The notes: generated from the sequence alone by a model not told the origin. Counted from the stretch's first letter, positions 7,329-20,057 are shown. The stretch: 54,827 nt of DNA from Domibacillus epiphyticus (GCF_001975785.1 NZ_MSFI01000007.1:1-54827); one strand, 5' to 3'. Program-made: numbers and translations.

Positions 7329-8143
7329 AAATCCTTCACCAGCTCTTCTTCATTAAAATGACGCCTTGACAGCTGAAGACCTGCGTCTGTCAGCAGCTGA
7401 CTCATTTGGACAGCAAACGGCACACCAAGTCCAAGATTAAGCAATTCCCGGTCCAGTTGAAAAATCCTCTCAGGTGTTCCCTCTGTATATAGCATGCCTT
7501 CATTCAATACAATAACCCGATCTGCTCTTGAGGCTTCCTCAAGGTCATGTGTAATTGAAATTACCGTCAGCCCTTCATTTTCGTTCAATTCTCGTACTGT
7601 ATTGATTACTTCTTCCCTTCCGAGCGGGTCAAGCATAGATGTTGCTTCATCGAGCAAAACAATGTCTGGACGCAGGGCAATAACGCCGGCGATAGCAACG
7701 CGCTGCTTCTGTCCGCCGGAAAGATGGTGCGGCTCTTGATTCAGAAAAGCAGTCATGCCTACTTTTTCAAGAGAGGCAAACACACGCTCCTGCATAGCGC
7801 TATGTTCAACTCCGTTATTTTCTAACCCAAAAGCCACATCATCCTGTACGGTTGTTCCAACAAATTGATTATCCGGGTTTTGAAAGACCATTCCTAGTTT
7901 TTCACGAATCAACCATACATTTTCTTCAATTAATGCATACCCGCCAATCGAAACAGTTCCTTCCGACGGATAGTGAAGTCCATTTAGCATTTTTGCTAGT
8001 GTTGACTTTCCAGAGCCATTATGACCGACAATGGCCAGCCATTCTCCTTTATATACATCAAATGAAACATTGCGCAGTGCAAAAGCTTCCTGATCCGGAT
8101 ATTGAAAAGAAACCCCTTTGATTGAAATGACCTTCTCCTTCAT
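7304..8143 (-). CDS. ecfA1: ECF transporter ATPase EcfA1
   Basis: First ATP-binding subunit, 279 residues. Walker A GHNGSGKST, Q-loop FQNPDNQFVG, signature LSGGQKQRVAIAG, Walker B DIVLLDEATSMLD and H-loop ITHDLEEA are intact. It heads the ecfA1-ecfA2-ecfT-truA unit. No convincing promoter is seen; a structured terminator-like RNA and a palindromic repeat lie between it and rplQ, so the cassette is likely expressed apart from the ribosomal operon or by readthrough. Confidence 0.96.
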   Translation of the reverse strand: MKEKVISIKGVSFQYPDQEAFALRNVSFDVYKGEWLAIVGHNGSGKSTLAKMLNGLHYPSEGTVSIGGYALIEENVWLIREKLGMVFQNPDNQFVGTTVQDDVAFGLENNGVEHSAMQERVFASLEKVGMTAFLNQEPHHLSGGQKQRVAIAGVIALRPDIVLLDEATSMLDPLGREEVINTVRELNENEGLTVISITHDLEEASRADRVIVLNEGMLYTEGTPERIFQLDRELLNLGLGVPFAVQMSQLLTDAGLQLSRRHFNEEELVKDLWTLNFEK

Positions 8144-8170
8144 CCTTTATCCCCCTATTCCTGCCAAAAC

Positions 8171-8244
8171 AAAAAAAGCCCGCACCCCGAACCAAAGAAT
8201 AAACATTCTTGCCGCGCTGCGGTCGGGTTGAGGGGTGCATGAGC
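8171..8244 (-). terminator. Branched (three-way junction) terminator or attenuator upstream of ecfA1
   Basis: On the minus strand the base stem is GCUC/GGGC (with a G-U pair) plus GCACCCC (8232-8238) / GGGGTGC (8182-8188), then AACC/GGTT (8126-8129 offset: 8226-8229 with 8190-8193). Inside lie two small hairpins, CCGC/GCGG (8112-8122 offset: 8212-8222) and AAGAAT/ATTCTT (8195-8210). Seven T follow directly (8171-8177), 28 nt before the ecfA1 ATG. The G-U pair exists only on the minus strand, fixing the orientation. Either an intrinsic terminator with an elaborate loop or an attenuator in the ecfA1 leader. Confidence 0.6.
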
Positions 8245-8305
8245 TAGACGGGACGCACGTTTGAGCAAGTGGTACGCCCATCGTAACGCTCTAAGCTTGT
8301 TGAGT

Positions 8306-8443
8306 AAAAGTGCAAGGCCGCTTACCTGCGACAAGCATAAGCAGAGCACTGGCGGAGGCGTTTTGTGCCTCCAGAAGTGATTGGCTTATGACCTTGAGCC
8401 GATGGCGCCTGGAATTAGATAGTGTCCAAATACTTGCACTTTT
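8306..8443. repeat. 138-bp palindromic intergenic repeat, MITE-like
   Basis: Bounded by a perfect 11-bp inverted repeat AAAAGTGCAAG (8306-8316) / CTTGCACTTTT (8433-8443). Inside is a nested palindrome: CATAAGC (8336-8342) / GCTTATG (8384-8390), CACT/AGTG and GGAGGC (8354-8359) / GCCTCC (8367-8372). The sequence resembles a GC-rich intergenic repeat I recall from several Bacillus genomes, but no second copy exists in this window. It separates the rplQ terminator from the ecfA1 leader. The rest of the 8144-8517 gap (8245-8305) shows nothing I recognise. Confidence 0.6.
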
Positions 8444-8452
8444 TAAAAATAT

Positions 8453-8497
8453 AAAAAAAGGGCAAAACAAAGCAAAGGTTTTGTTTTGTTCTGCCCA
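8453..8497 (-). terminator. Terminator after rplQ (end of alpha operon)
   Basis: On the minus strand GGGCAGAACAAAAC pairs imperfectly with CTTTGTTTTGCCC (8460-8496) and is followed by a T-run (8453-8459). It ends the rpsJ-to-rplQ superoperon. Confidence 0.75.
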
Positions 8498-8517
8498 TTT
8501 CGCGGTCTTATTGGCTA

Positions 8518-8910
8518 TTAAACAAGCTCAATAATCACCATTGGTGCGCCATCGCCGCGGCGTGGACCGACTTTCATAATGCGAGTGTAGCCACCTTGAC
8601 GCTCTGAGTAGCGTGGTGCAACATCATCAAATAATTTTTGAAGAGCGTATACTGGCTGCTCTTTCGTTTTGCCTTTTTTCTCTACTTCAACAGTAGAAGC
8701 GACTTCGTGACGAAGGAATGCTGCAGCCTGACGGCGGGCATGCAAATCACCACGTTTACCGAGTGTAATCATTTTTTCTACAACTGAGCGCAATTCTTTC
8801 GCGCGTGCTTCAGTCGTTTCGATGCGTTCACTGATGATAAGATCTGTTGTAAGATCGCGGAGCATCGCTTTGCGCTGAGCGCTTGTACGTCCTAGCTTTC
8901 TGTAAGCCAT
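8518..8910 (-). CDS. rplQ: 50S ribosomal protein L17
   Basis: L17 (bL17), at the 50S exit-tunnel side, 130 residues. The N-terminus [18 protein letters not shown] and the C-terminus [19 protein letters not shown] are typical. It is about 10 residues longer than B. subtilis L17 because of a Lys/Glu-rich insertion around residues 80-92 ([14 protein letters not shown]). Last gene of the alpha operon. Confidence 0.97.
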   Translation of the reverse strand: MAYRKLGRTSAQRKAMLRDLTTDLIISERIETTEARAKELRSVVEKMITLGKRGDLHARRQAAAFLRHEVASTVEVEKKGKTKEQPVYALQKLFDDVAPRYSERQGGYTRIMKVGPRRGDGAPMVIIELV

Positions 8911-8945
8911 GAAGAAACCCTCCTTTATTGATGTCGTTGATTAAA

Positions 8946-9890
8946 TCAATCTTCTTTTCGCAAGCCCAGACCGAGCTCGTCCAGTTTCGCTTTTACTTCC
9001 TCAAGCGATTTACGGCCAAGATTTCGGACTTTCATCATGTCGTCTTCGCTCTTGTTCGCAAGTTCTTGAACGGTATTAATGCCAGCGCGTTTCAGGCAGT
9101 TATAAGAACGGACGGAAAGATCAAGTTCTTCGATCGTCATCTCTAGTACTTTTTCTTTCTGATCTTCTTCTTTTTCCACCATGATTTCCGCATGCTGTGC
9201 TTCATCTGTCAAGCCAACGAAAATGTTAAGATGTTCTGTTAAGATTTTCGCACCTAAAGAAATGGCTTCTTTCGGTCCGATGCTGCCATCTGTCCATACG
9301 TCCAGTGACAACTTATCAAAGTTTGAAAGCTGTCCAACGCGCGTATTTTCCACCTGGAAATTCACGCGGGAAACAGGTGTATAGATGGAGTCGATCGCAA
9401 TGACGCCGATTGGATGATCTTCTTTTTTATTGTGATCAGCCCGGTTGTATCCTCTGCCGCGCTGTGCCGTCAAACGCATACGGAAATTAGCATTTTCACC
9501 TAATGTCGCAATATGCAGATCCGGATTTAAAATTTCCACATCGCTGTCATGAGTAATGTCGGCAGCCGTTACGGTTCCTTGACCCTGTACATCGATTTCA
9601 AGCGTTTTTTCCTCATCGGAATAAATCTTCAACGCAAGCTTTTTGATATTCAAAATGATCGATGTAACATCTTCTACGACGCCTTCAATCGTTGAGAATT
9701 CGTGCAATACTCCATCAATCTGGATAGCAGTAACCGCAGCACCTGGAAGTGAGGATAATAAAATACGACGCAAGGAGTTACCTAGAGTTGTACCGTATCC
9801 GCGCTCAAGTGGTTCTACGACGAACTTACCAAATGTAGCATCATCGCTGATCTCAACCGTTTCAATTTTTGGCTTTTCAATTTCGATCAT
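8946..9890 (-). CDS. rpoA: DNA-directed RNA polymerase alpha subunit
   Basis: Alpha subunit, 314 residues. The N-terminal domain (1-228) has the dimer-forming region [20 protein letters not shown]; the C-terminal domain (about 245-314) has [17 protein letters not shown] and [15 protein letters not shown], which bind UP elements and activators. The linker is acidic and lysine-rich. A hairpin TTCGG/CCGAA lies in the 152-bp gap before it, and a TATAAT without a good -35 (near 10007-10012) could be a weak internal promoter. Confidence 0.98.
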   Translation of the reverse strand: MIEIEKPKIETVEISDDATFGKFVVEPLERGYGTTLGNSLRRILLSSLPGAAVTAIQIDGVLHEFSTIEGVVEDVTSIILNIKKLALKIYSDEEKTLEIDVQGQGTVTAADITHDSDVEILNPDLHIATLGENANFRMRLTAQRGRGYNRADHNKKEDHPIGVIAIDSIYTPVSRVNFQVENTRVGQLSNFDKLSLDVWTDGSIGPKEAISLGAKILTEHLNIFVGLTDEAQHAEIMVEKEEDQKEKVLEMTIEELDLSVRSYNCLKRAGINTVQELANKSEDDMMKVRNLGRKSLEEVKAKLDELGLGLRKED

Positions 9891-10042
9891 TCCATTTTCC
9901 CTCCTTCGATACGTCGAAACTTCGGCAAGCCGAAATTCCCCATGTTTACCATTCCCGATTTTACATAAAAAGTGGTCAATTTCTGAATCTAAACAGTTAA
10001 TTTTCCATTATAACCGGAATAGTTATCCTTTATGCAGGAAGA

Positions 10043-10450
<408 letters not shown>

Positions 10451-10457
10451 TTACCAA

Positions 10458-10823
10458 TTATTTTTTCTTGTTAGCTACAGTTTTACGCGGGCCTTTACGA
10501 GTACGCGCATTGTTTTTTGTGTTTTGACCACGTACTGGAAGTCCGCGGCGATGACGGATACCACGGAATGAACCGATTTCCATCAAACGTTTAATGTTAA
10601 GAGATACTTCACGGCGAAGGTCACCCTCCACTTTTAAGCGGTCTACGATATCACGGATTTTATTTAATTCATCTTCCGTCAAATCACGAACGCGCGTATC
10701 TTCAGACACACCTGCTTCAGCTAGAATCTTCTCAGCTGTTGGTCTGCCAATACCAAAAATATAAGTTAACGAGATAACTACACGCTTATCGCGTGGAATA
10801 TCAACACCTGCTACACGTGCCAT
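10458..10823 (-). CDS. rpsM: 30S ribosomal protein S13
   Basis: S13 (uS13) in the 30S head, contacting the P-site tRNA and forming bridges B1a/B1b. Marks: [15 protein letters not shown], the helix-hairpin-helix segment [14 protein letters not shown], and the basic tail [17 protein letters not shown]. 121 residues. Confidence 0.98.
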   Translation of the reverse strand: MARVAGVDIPRDKRVVISLTYIFGIGRPTAEKILAEAGVSEDTRVRDLTEDELNKIRDIVDRLKVEGDLRREVSLNIKRLMEIGSFRGIRHRRGLPVRGQNTKNNARTRKGPRKTVANKKK

Positions 10824-10846
10824 AAAATGTGCACCTCCCTTTAGAA

Positions 10847-10999
<153 letters not shown>

Positions 11000-11218
11000 T
11001 TATTTGTAACGGTACGTGATCCGTCCGCGTGTTAAATCATACGGTGAAAGTTCTACTGTTACTTTATCGCCAGGCAGGATACGGATAAAGTGCATACGAA
11101 TTTTACCTGAAACGTGAGCTAAAATTGTATGTCCATTTTCCAATTCTACCTTAAACATGGCGTTTGGCAAAGTTTCAGTTACTGTACCTTCAATTTCAAT
11201 TACATCGTCTTTCGCCAT
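11000..11218 (-). CDS. infA: Translation initiation factor IF-1
   Basis: IF-1, a single S1/OB-fold protein of 72 residues that binds the 30S A site. Sequence [19 protein letters not shown] through RGRITYRYK is typical. The frame begins earlier at 11236, but the ATG at 11216-11218 has GGGAG 8 nt upstream and gives the family length. The small KOW gene ybzG, found between map and infA in B. subtilis, is missing. Confidence 0.98.
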   Translation of the reverse strand: MAKDDVIEIEGTVTETLPNAMFKVELENGHTILAHVSGKIRMHFIRILPGDKVTVELSPYDLTRGRITYRYK

Positions 11219-11259
11219 TTTTTCATCTCCCTTCACTTTTCATCCCGATCGGCGGATGC

Positions 11260-12005
11260 CTAAGCTTTCGTCAAAATGTCGAAGCCTGTTTCGGTTATCG
11301 CAATTGTATGTTCAAAATGAGCACACATTTTTCCATCCTGGGTAATGACAGTCCAATTATCCTCAAGTGTCTTTACGTAACGACGACCGGCATTGACCAT
11401 CGGTTCGATCGCGAGCACCATTCCGGGTTTTAGCACTGGACCTTTTCCCGGCGGACCGTAATGAGGAATTTGCGGAGCCTCATGAAGGTTCTGCCCGACA
11501 CCATGCCCAACATACTCACGAACGATTGAAAAGCCATTCGATTCCACATACGTTTGAATTGCATGGGAGATGTTTGAAAGACGTTCACCCGGTTTCGCTT
11601 CATTGAGCCCGATGTAAAGCGATTCCTCTGTTACTTCGAGAAGCTTCTCCGTCTCAGGTGCAATCCGGCCGACAGAATATGTCCAAGCCGAGTCGCCATG
11701 ATAACCCTTATAGTAAGCACCAATATCAACGCTGATGATATCACCTTCTTCTAATAGACGGTCACTGGGTATTCCGTGCACCAGCTCTTCATTAACTGAA
11801 GCGCAAATGCTGCCTGGAAAGCCGTTGTATCCTTTAAAAGAAGGCTCAGCTCCGAAACTTCTAATGAACTTTTCAGCCACTGCATCAAGCTCTATCGTAC
11901 TTACACCGGGGGAGATATGTTTTTGCAATTCCTGGTGTGTCAGCGCTACAATGCGCCCCGCTTCTTTCATAATCTCCAGTTCTCGAGGGGTTTTACAAAT
12001 GATCA

Positions 12006-12006
<1 letters not shown>
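11260..12006 (-). CDS. map: Type I methionine aminopeptidase
   Basis: Removes the N-terminal methionine of new proteins after deformylation. The metal ligands of the pita-bread fold are visible: the aspartates in [18 protein letters not shown], the histidine in [12 protein letters not shown], and the glutamates in LAIEPMVN and [11 protein letters not shown]. 248 residues. The start overlaps the adk stop as TAATG. Confidence 0.97.
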
Positions 12007-12671
<665 letters not shown>

Positions 12672-12706
12672 TCAGTCTGTTAGAGTGAAGCCGCGCCTCA
12701 CCAAGC

Positions 12707-14008
12707 TTACTTCATAAAGCCTTTATAATGACGCTTTACAAGTTGTGCTTCAAGCTGCTTCATTGTTTCAAGTGCCACACCGACGACGATCAACAGCCCT
12801 GTACCGCCAATTTGCGCCGCTGGTGGAAGACCCGCGAATTGAATGAAGAATACAGGCAGCACAGCAACGACTGATAGGAAAATTGCACCGACGAATGTCA
12901 GACGGTAAAGCACATTTGTCAAATAATCCTGTGTGTTCTTCCCGGGACGAATACCCGGAATATATCCACCCTGCTTTTTCAAGTTATCTGCAACTTGTTC
13001 AGGGTTTACTTGAATAAAAGCATAGAAATACGTAAACGCAACAATCAGTGCAACATAAATGATCATCCCGACCGGCTTCGTATAATCAAAGATGTTTTGA
13101 ATGGTGTTCGTCACATCATTTGAACCGAAAAACGAGCCGATTGTCTGTGGCGTAATCAAGAATGAAATTGCAAAGATGACCGGGATTACTCCCGCAGCGT
13201 TTACTTTCAACGGAAGATGAGTCGACTGACCGCCAACCGGTGCTATTCCGCCTTCTGCTCCGACACGTTTCGCGTATTGAATTGGAATTTTCCGCAGCGC
13301 CTGCTGAAAGAAAATTACACCTACGACAATTGCCAGTACAGCTACCAAAATCAGAAGCAAAACTAAAATACGCAGGAAAAGCTGATCGCCCGCTCCTTCG
13401 ATTTGCTGTACATAAATTTGGTTTACCGCTCCTGGAATTGCAGCAGCAATCCCTGCGAAAATGATAATCGAAATTCCGTTGCCGACTCCTTTGGCCGTGA
13501 TTTGTTCACCCAGCCACATAAGAAAAGCCGTACCTGCAGTCAGCACAAGTGCAATTAACAAGTATCCGGCAAAACTATTGTTTTCGACAAGCAGGCCGCC
13601 ATACAAACGGTTAAATCCGTATGACATGCCCAGGCCTTGAATGAAACCGAGCACGATTGTGAAGTAACGGGTAAACTGAGTCAGTTTACGCCGTCCGACA
13701 TCCCCTTGCTTGGACCATTCAGTGAACTTGGGTACTACATCCATTTGCAAAAGCTGCACGATGATGGACGCTGTAATGTAAGGCATAATTCCCATTGCAA
13801 GAATTGAGAAGTTTTGGAGAGCTCCTCCACCGAACGTGTTAAGAAATCCAATCAAACCGGCCTGTTCCTGCATGCGGAGAACATCCGCATTAACATAGGG
13901 AACAGGAATGAATGTGCCAATACGGAATACGATTAACATAAGAAGGGTGAATATAATTTTGTTTCTTATATCACCCACGCGCATAAAATTGGAGATTGTG
14001 CGAAACAT
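12707..14008 (-). CDS. secY: Preprotein translocase subunit SecY
   Basis: Channel-forming subunit of the Sec translocon, 433 residues with ten predicted membrane helices. Marks include the plug/TM2 region GGGALQNFSILAMGIMPYITASI, cytoplasmic loop GGQSTHLPLKVN and the loop YIPGIRPGKNTQDYL. The start overlaps the rplO stop by one base, so translation is probably coupled. SecE is encoded far upstream at 39.7 kb. Confidence 0.98.
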   Translation of the reverse strand: MFRTISNFMRVGDIRNKIIFTLLMLIVFRIGTFIPVPYVNADVLRMQEQAGLIGFLNTFGGGALQNFSILAMGIMPYITASIIVQLLQMDVVPKFTEWSKQGDVGRRKLTQFTRYFTIVLGFIQGLGMSYGFNRLYGGLLVENNSFAGYLLIALVLTAGTAFLMWLGEQITAKGVGNGISIIIFAGIAAAIPGAVNQIYVQQIEGAGDQLFLRILVLLLILVAVLAIVVGVIFFQQALRKIPIQYAKRVGAEGGIAPVGGQSTHLPLKVNAAGVIPVIFAISFLITPQTIGSFFGSNDVTNTIQNIFDYTKPVGMIIYVALIVAFTYFYAFIQVNPEQVADNLKKQGGYIPGIRPGKNTQDYLTNVLYRLTFVGAIFLSVVAVLPVFFIQFAGLPPAAQIGGTGLLIVVGVALETMKQLEAQLVKRHYKGFMK

Positions 14009-14448
14009 CAGATCACCTCAGTCTTACCGCCGGCCGCTTCAATTGCTTCTACCGCAGCAGCAGAGAATTTGTGAGCTTTAACAGTAAGCTTTTTCTCTAC
14101 GTTGCCGTTCGCAAGAATTTTGATTCCTGCTTTTTCGCTTTTCACAATGCCGCTTTCGATAAGAAGTTCAGGTGTAACTTCTGCTCCTTCTTCGAAACGA
14201 TTCAATGTATCGATGTTCACGACCGCATACTCTTTACGATTTACATTCGTAAAGCCGCGTTTTGGAAGACGACGGAATAAAGGAGTCTGTCCGCCTTCAA
14301 ATCCTAAGCGTACACCACCGCCAGAACGTGCGTTTTGACCTTTATGACCTTTACCAGACGTTTTTCCGTTGCCGGAACCAGTACCGCGACCTACACGGTT
14401 ACGTTCTTTACGTGAACCTGCAGCTGGTTTCAATTCATGAAGTTTCAT
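14008..14448 (-). CDS. rplO: 50S ribosomal protein L15
   Basis: L15 (uL15), 146 residues, beginning [22 protein letters not shown] with the Gly/Lys-rich extension [20 protein letters not shown] that threads into 23S rRNA, and the conserved [13 protein letters not shown] segment. Confidence 0.98.
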   Translation of the reverse strand: MKLHELKPAAGSRKERNRVGRGTGSGNGKTSGKGHKGQNARSGGGVRLGFEGGQTPLFRRLPKRGFTNVNRKEYAVVNIDTLNRFEEGAEVTPELLIESGIVKSEKAGIKILANGNVEKKLTVKAHKFSAAAVEAIEAAGGKTEVI

Positions 14449-14480
14449 GCTCGAGCACCTCCTTATTCTATAAAATGTAA

Positions 14481-14663
14481 TTATTTTTCTGTAACAGTCA
14501 CAAGATGAGCCACTTTGTTGATCATGCCGCGAATTGCCGGATTGTCGTTTTGCTCAACAGTCTGATGCATTTTGCGAAGACCAAGTGCCTTTACAGTTTC
14601 GCGCTGATCTTGCGTACGTCCGATCAGGCTGCGAGTGAGGGTAATTTGTAATTTTTCAGCCAT
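14481..14663 (-). CDS. rpmD: 50S ribosomal protein L30
   Basis: L30 (uL30), a 60-residue compact protein with [12 protein letters not shown] and [11 protein letters not shown]. Between rpsE and rplO as in the standard spc operon. Confidence 0.98.
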   Translation of the reverse strand: MAEKLQITLTRSLIGRTQDQRETVKALGLRKMHQTVEQNDNPAIRGMINKVAHLVTVTEK

Positions 14664-14676
14664 TATGATTCCCTCC

Positions 14677-15177
14677 TTATCCTAACAGTTCTTCTACAGA
14701 TTTGCCGCGAAGTTTTGCAACTTCTTCAGCTGTTTTCAATTCTTTCAAGCCTTCGATTGTAGCACGAACCATGTTGATAGGTGTGTTTGAACCGAGTGAT
14801 TTGGAGAGAATGTCACCAACACCAGCAAGTTCAAGTACCGCACGGACAGGTCCGCCTGCGATAACTCCTGTACCTTCAGAAGCAGGTTTCAATAATACTT
14901 CACCAGCACCGAAATGACCGATCACCTGGTGAGGCAAAGTTGTGCCAACCATTGGTACAGATACAAGGTTTTTCTTTGCATCTTCAATCGCTTTACGGAT
15001 AGCATCTGGAACCTCTTGCGCTTTACCAGTTCCAAAGCCTACATTACCATTTTTATCGCCAACGACAACGAGTGCAGTAAAGCGGAAACGGCGTCCGCCT
15101 TTCACAACTTTCGCCACACGGTTGACCGTTACTACGCGTTCTTCAAGTTCGAGTTTGTTTGGATCAATGCGACGCAT
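14677..15177 (-). CDS. rpsE: 30S ribosomal protein S5
   Basis: S5 (uS5), 166 residues, with the double-stranded-RNA-binding N-terminal domain and the C-terminal [22 protein letters not shown] domain. The loop [18 protein letters not shown], where spectinomycin-resistance changes occur, has the usual wild-type residues. Confidence 0.98.
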   Translation of the reverse strand: MRRIDPNKLELEERVVTVNRVAKVVKGGRRFRFTALVVVGDKNGNVGFGTGKAQEVPDAIRKAIEDAKKNLVSVPMVGTTLPHQVIGHFGAGEVLLKPASEGTGVIAGGPVRAVLELAGVGDILSKSLGSNTPINMVRATIEGLKELKTAEEVAKLRGKSVEELLG

Positions 15178-15197
15178 TAAATGTGTCCCTCCTTTTA

Positions 15198-15560
15198 TTA
15201 GAATTCAAGGCCATTTTCACGAGCAGCGTCAGCCAAAGCTTTAACGCGGCCATGATAAAGGTAGCCCCCACGGTCGAATACAACAGAAGCGACACCTTTT
15301 TCAGTTGCGCGTTTAGCGAGCAATTCGCCAACTTTCGCAGCAGCTTCCTGGTTGCCTGTTGATTCAATACCGAAATCTTTTTCAATTGTTGAAGCACTTG
15401 CAAGTGTAACACCATTTACATCATCGATCAATTGAGCGTAAAGGTGCTTGTTAGAACGGAATACGTTCAAGCGTGGACGTGCTGCTGTACCTGCGATTTT
15501 CGCACGAACACGAGCGTGGCGTCTTTTACGCGTTTTATTTTTATCAGGTTTTGTAATCAT
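15198..15560 (-). CDS. rplR: 50S ribosomal protein L18
   Basis: L18 (uL18) binds 5S rRNA in the central protuberance. 120 residues: basic N-terminus [38 protein letters not shown] and [19 protein letters not shown]. Confidence 0.98.
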   Translation of the reverse strand: MITKPDKNKTRKRRHARVRAKIAGTAARPRLNVFRSNKHLYAQLIDDVNGVTLASASTIEKDFGIESTGNQEAAAKVGELLAKRATEKGVASVVFDRGGYLYHGRVKALADAARENGLEF

Positions 15561-15594
15561 CCCGAGGTCACTCCTTTCCGTTGCCTACGCGGCA

Positions 15595-16131
15595 TTATTT
15601 ACCTGTTTTACCTTCTTTGCGTCGTACTTGTTCGCCTTCATAGCGAATACCTTTGCCTTTGTATGGCTCAGGAGGACGAACTTGGCGAATATTCGCAGCA
15701 ATCGCGCCTACGCGCTCTTTGTCGATACCTTTAATGCTAATTTTTGTATTAGCCGGTACGTCGATTTCGATGCCTTTTTCAGCTTCGAATTCCACTGGAT
15801 GAGAGTAACCTACGTTCAATACAAGTTTCGTTCCTTGTTTTTGAGCACGGTAACCGACACCGATCAACTCAAGGTTTCTTTCGAATCCTTTTGATACGCC
15901 TTCAATCATGTTAGCAAGAAGAGCGCGAGTTGTTCCGTGGATTGTACGGTGTTCTTTTGACTCTGAAGGACGGACAACTGTGATCGTGTTGCCTTCTACT
16001 TCAATCGTCAAATCTTTATTAAACTGACGTGTCAATTCACCTTTAGGACCTTTGACAGTCACTTCATTGTTGTTATTTGTAATCGTAACGCCTTCTGGCA
16101 ATTCGATTGGTTTTTTTCCTACGCGTGACAT
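15595..16131 (-). CDS. rplF: 50S ribosomal protein L6
   Basis: L6 (uL6), 178 residues, two tandem domains near the L7/L12 stalk base and sarcin-ricin loop. Marks: [23 protein letters not shown], and the C-terminal [16 protein letters not shown] motif. Confidence 0.98.
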   Translation of the reverse strand: MSRVGKKPIELPEGVTITNNNNEVTVKGPKGELTRQFNKDLTIEVEGNTITVVRPSESKEHRTIHGTTRALLANMIEGVSKGFERNLELIGVGYRAQKQGTKLVLNVGYSHPVEFEAEKGIEIDVPANTKISIKGIDKERVGAIAANIRQVRPPEPYKGKGIRYEGEQVRRKEGKTGK

Positions 16132-16161
16132 AGTTTCGCACCTCCATTCGTTAAAAAGTTA

Positions 16162-16557
16162 TTACCAAACGTAAGCGAGTACTTCGCCGCCTACTTGTTT
16201 AGCGCGGGCTTCTTTATCAGTAACTACACCTGTTGATGTAGAAAGAATCGCAATACCAAGTCCATTAAGTACACGTGGCACTTCATCCGCTTTCGCATAA
16301 ACACGAAGTCCAGGTTTTGAAATACGCTTCAAGCCTGTGATTACACGCTCGTTTCCGCTATATTTCAAGAAAATACGGATAACACCTTGTTTATCGTCTT
16401 CGATGAATTCAACGTCGCGGATAAAACCTTCACGTTTAAGAATTTCAGCGATTTCACGTTTAATATTGGAAGCAGGTACTTCCAGTTTTTCGTGACGAAC
16501 CATGTTCGCATTACGAATGCGAGTTAGCAAGTCAGCAATTGGATCTGTCATAACCAT
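16162..16557 (-). CDS. rpsH: 30S ribosomal protein S8
   Basis: S8 (uS8), a primary 16S rRNA binder, 131 residues. [18 protein letters not shown] at the start and the C-terminal [20 protein letters not shown] with [15 protein letters not shown] lies 8 nt before the first ATG, so the MVM start is kept. In E. coli S8 also represses its own operon; no comparable site was sought here. Confidence 0.98.
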   Translation of the reverse strand: MVMTDPIADLLTRIRNANMVRHEKLEVPASNIKREIAEILKREGFIRDVEFIEDDKQGVIRIFLKYSGNERVITGLKRISKPGLRVYAKADEVPRVLNGLGIAILSTSTGVVTDKEARAKQVGGEVLAYVW

Positions 16558-16586
16558 TTTTTTTACCTCCTTCCGGAATCAGTGTA

Positions 16587-16796
<210 letters not shown>

Positions 16797-17336
16797 TTAC
16801 TTTTGGAACGGCATTCCAATTAGTGTTAACAATTCACGAGCTTCTTCGTCCGTGTTGGCAGTAGTGACGATAACGATGTCCATGCCGCGTACTTTTGATA
16901 CTTTATCGTAATCAATCTCAGGGAAGATTAACTGTTCTTTAACACCAAGAGTGTAGTTGCCACGACCGTCGAACGCTTTTTTAGAAACGCCGCGGAAGTC
17001 ACGTACACGTGGAAGTGAAACAGAAACAAGTTTATCAAGGAATTCGTACATGCGCTCGCCGCGAAGTGTTACTTTCGCACCGATTGGCATACCTTCACGA
17101 AGACGGAATCCCGCGATTGAATTTTTCGCACGAGTGACCATTGGTTTTTGACCAGTGATTTGCTGCAATTCTTCAACTGCAGTGTCCAATACTTTCGCGT
17201 TTTGAACAGCTTCACCGACACCCATATTCACAACGATCTTTTCAATTTTAGGCACTTGCATTACAGAAGTGTAGTTGAACTTGCTCACGAGAGCAGGTGT
17301 GATTTCTTTTTGATACTTTTCTTTTAGGCGGTTCAC
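16797..17336 (-). CDS. rplE: 50S ribosomal protein L5
   Basis: L5 (uL5), 179 residues, binds 5S rRNA and forms a bridge to S13. Marks: [48 protein letters not shown], and [19 protein letters not shown]. Confidence 0.98.
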   Translation of the reverse strand: MNRLKEKYQKEITPALVSKFNYTSVMQVPKIEKIVVNMGVGEAVQNAKVLDTAVEELQQITGQKPMVTRAKNSIAGFRLREGMPIGAKVTLRGERMYEFLDKLVSVSLPRVRDFRGVSKKAFDGRGNYTLGVKEQLIFPEIDYDKVSKVRGMDIVIVTTANTDEEARELLTLIGMPFQK

Positions 17337-17363
17337 TTAGAATACCTCCCTTCTTATGACATA

Positions 17364-17675
17364 TTATTTATCTAAAGTTTCACCGGATTTTTTAGCTACG
17401 CGGACTTTTTTGCCGTCCACTTCTTTATAACCTACACGAGTAGGTTCGTTTGTTTTCGGATCCAACAGCATTACATTGGATACGTGAATAGCTGCTTCCT
17501 GGCTAAGGATGCCGCCTTGCGGATTCAATTGTGAAGGCTTCGCGTGTTTTTTCACGATGTTGACACCTTCAACAAGAACACGGTCTTTTTTAGGAAAAGC
17601 TGCAAGAACAACACCTGTTTTGCCTTTATCTTTACCTGTGATGACCATGACTTTATCGCCTTTTTTCACGTGCAT
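17364..17675 (-). CDS. rplX: 50S ribosomal protein L24
   Basis: L24 (uL24), an assembly initiator, 103 residues with an N-terminal KOW domain ([19 protein letters not shown]). The frame opens at 17684, but the ATG at 17673-17675 has GGAGG at ideal distance and gives MHVKKGD, the family start. Confidence 0.98.
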   Translation of the reverse strand: MHVKKGDKVMVITGKDKGKTGVVLAAFPKKDRVLVEGVNIVKKHAKPSQLNPQGGILSQEAAIHVSNVMLLDPKTNEPTRVGYKEVDGKKVRVAKKSGETLDK

Positions 17676-17717
17676 GTTGCGCACCTCCTTGATTGGCCTT
17701 TTATTTGTTCAACTCAA

Positions 17718-18086
<369 letters not shown>

Positions 18087-18130
18087 TTAGGTTACCTCCT
18101 TTCGGACTTTAACATCTATCCGAACATAAA

Positions 18131-18394
18131 TTAGATGATGACTGCTTTTTCCACTACTTCTAAAAGGCGGAAACGTTTTGTTGCAGAAAGCGGGCGAGTT
18201 TCCATGATGCGTACTACGTCACCGATTTTTGCTTCGTTGTTCTCATCATGAGCTTTAAACTTTTTAGAGTACTTTACGCGTTTTCCATAAAGTTTGTGTG
18301 TTTTATATGTTTCAACAAGAACCGTTACTGTTTTATCCATTTTGTCGGATACAACGCGGCCTGTGTAAACTTTGCGCTGATTGCGTTCGCTCAT
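18131..18394 (-). CDS. rpsQ: 30S ribosomal protein S17
   Basis: S17 (uS17), 87-residue OB-fold protein, with [19 protein letters not shown] and the [20 protein letters not shown] motif. Confidence 0.98.
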   Translation of the reverse strand: MSERNQRKVYTGRVVSDKMDKTVTVLVETYKTHKLYGKRVKYSKKFKAHDENNEAKIGDVVRIMETRPLSATKRFRLLEVVEKAVII

Positions 18395-18413
18395 CGTGCA
18401 AACCTCCTTTCAA

Positions 18414-19035
<622 letters not shown>

Positions 19036-19036
19036 A

Positions 19037-19693
19037 TTATTTGCCTCCTTCCTGAGTTTTCTTCTTCGCAGGAAGAACCTCTCCACGGTAAATCCATACT
19101 TTTACGCCAAGCTTGCCGTAAGTTGTGTCTGCTTCAACATGTGCATAGTCGATGTCAGCACGAAGAGTATGAAGTGGAACAGTTCCTTCACTGTAATGTT
19201 CAGCACGGGCAATATCTGCTCCGCCAAGACGTCCTGAAACCTGAGTTTTAATTCCTTTTGCACCAGAACGGATTGTCCGTTGGATTGCCTGTTTCTGCGC
19301 ACGGCGGAATGATACACGGTTTTCAAGTTGACGAGCGATGTTTTCCGCTACAAGTTTAGCATCAAGGTCAGCGCGTTTCACTTCAACGATGTTTATGTGA
19401 ACACGTTTAGCTGTTAATTCATTCAAAGCTTTGCGAAGTGCTTCTACTTCAGAACCACCTTTACCGATAACCATACCTGGTTTAGCAGTGTGAATTGTGA
19501 TGTTTACACGATTCGCAGCACGTTCGATTTCAACACGGGATAGAGAAGCATCTTTAAGACGTTCTTCGATGTATCCGCGCACTTTCAAATCTTCATGAAG
19601 AAGATCAGCGTAGTCTTTTTCAGCGTACCATTTTGAATCCCAGTCGCGAATGATCCCGACGCGCAGTCCATGAGGATGTACTTTTTGACCCAC
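19037..19693 (-). CDS. rpsC: 30S ribosomal protein S3
   Basis: S3 (uS3), 218 residues: [18 protein letters not shown], a KH domain with [14 protein letters not shown], and the C-terminal domain with [22 protein letters not shown]. Located at the mRNA entry channel. Confidence 0.98.
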   Translation of the reverse strand: MGQKVHPHGLRVGIIRDWDSKWYAEKDYADLLHEDLKVRGYIEERLKDASLSRVEIERAANRVNITIHTAKPGMVIGKGGSEVEALRKALNELTAKRVHINIVEVKRADLDAKLVAENIARQLENRVSFRRAQKQAIQRTIRSGAKGIKTQVSGRLGGADIARAEHYSEGTVPLHTLRADIDYAHVEADTTYGKLGVKVWIYRGEVLPAKKKTQEGGK

Positions 19694-19696
19694 GAA

Positions 19697-20038
19697 TTAT
19701 CCCTCCTTCTTTTCTGCCACGACGATTGTGATGTGGCTTGTGCGTTTGTTAATTGCGCTTGCACGTCCCATTGCACGTGGACGGAAACGTTTCAATGTTG
19801 GTCCTTCGTTAACGTAAGCTTGAGTTACAACAAGGTTGTTTACATCAAGATCATAGTTATGCTCTGCATTTGCAATAGCAGAATTTAATAATTTTTCAAT
19901 TACTGGAGATGATGTTTTGGGCGTATGTTTCAAGATCGCCACTGCTTCTCCTACTTGCTTGCCTCGAATCAAGTCAATAACTAGACGTGCTTTACGAGGA
20001 GCAATGCGAACTGTTCTTAAGACAGCTTTAGCTTCCAT
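19697..20038 (-). CDS. rplV: 50S ribosomal protein L22
   Basis: L22 (uL22), 113 residues, lines the exit tunnel. Marks: [27 protein letters not shown] and the beta-hairpin [13 protein letters not shown], with no deletion of the kind linked to macrolide resistance. Confidence 0.98.
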   Translation of the reverse strand: MEAKAVLRTVRIAPRKARLVIDLIRGKQVGEAVAILKHTPKTSSPVIEKLLNSAIANAEHNYDLDVNNLVVTQAYVNEGPTLKRFRPRAMGRASAINKRTSHITIVVAEKKEG

Positions 20039-20057
20039 TGAAATATCCTCCTCTCAA

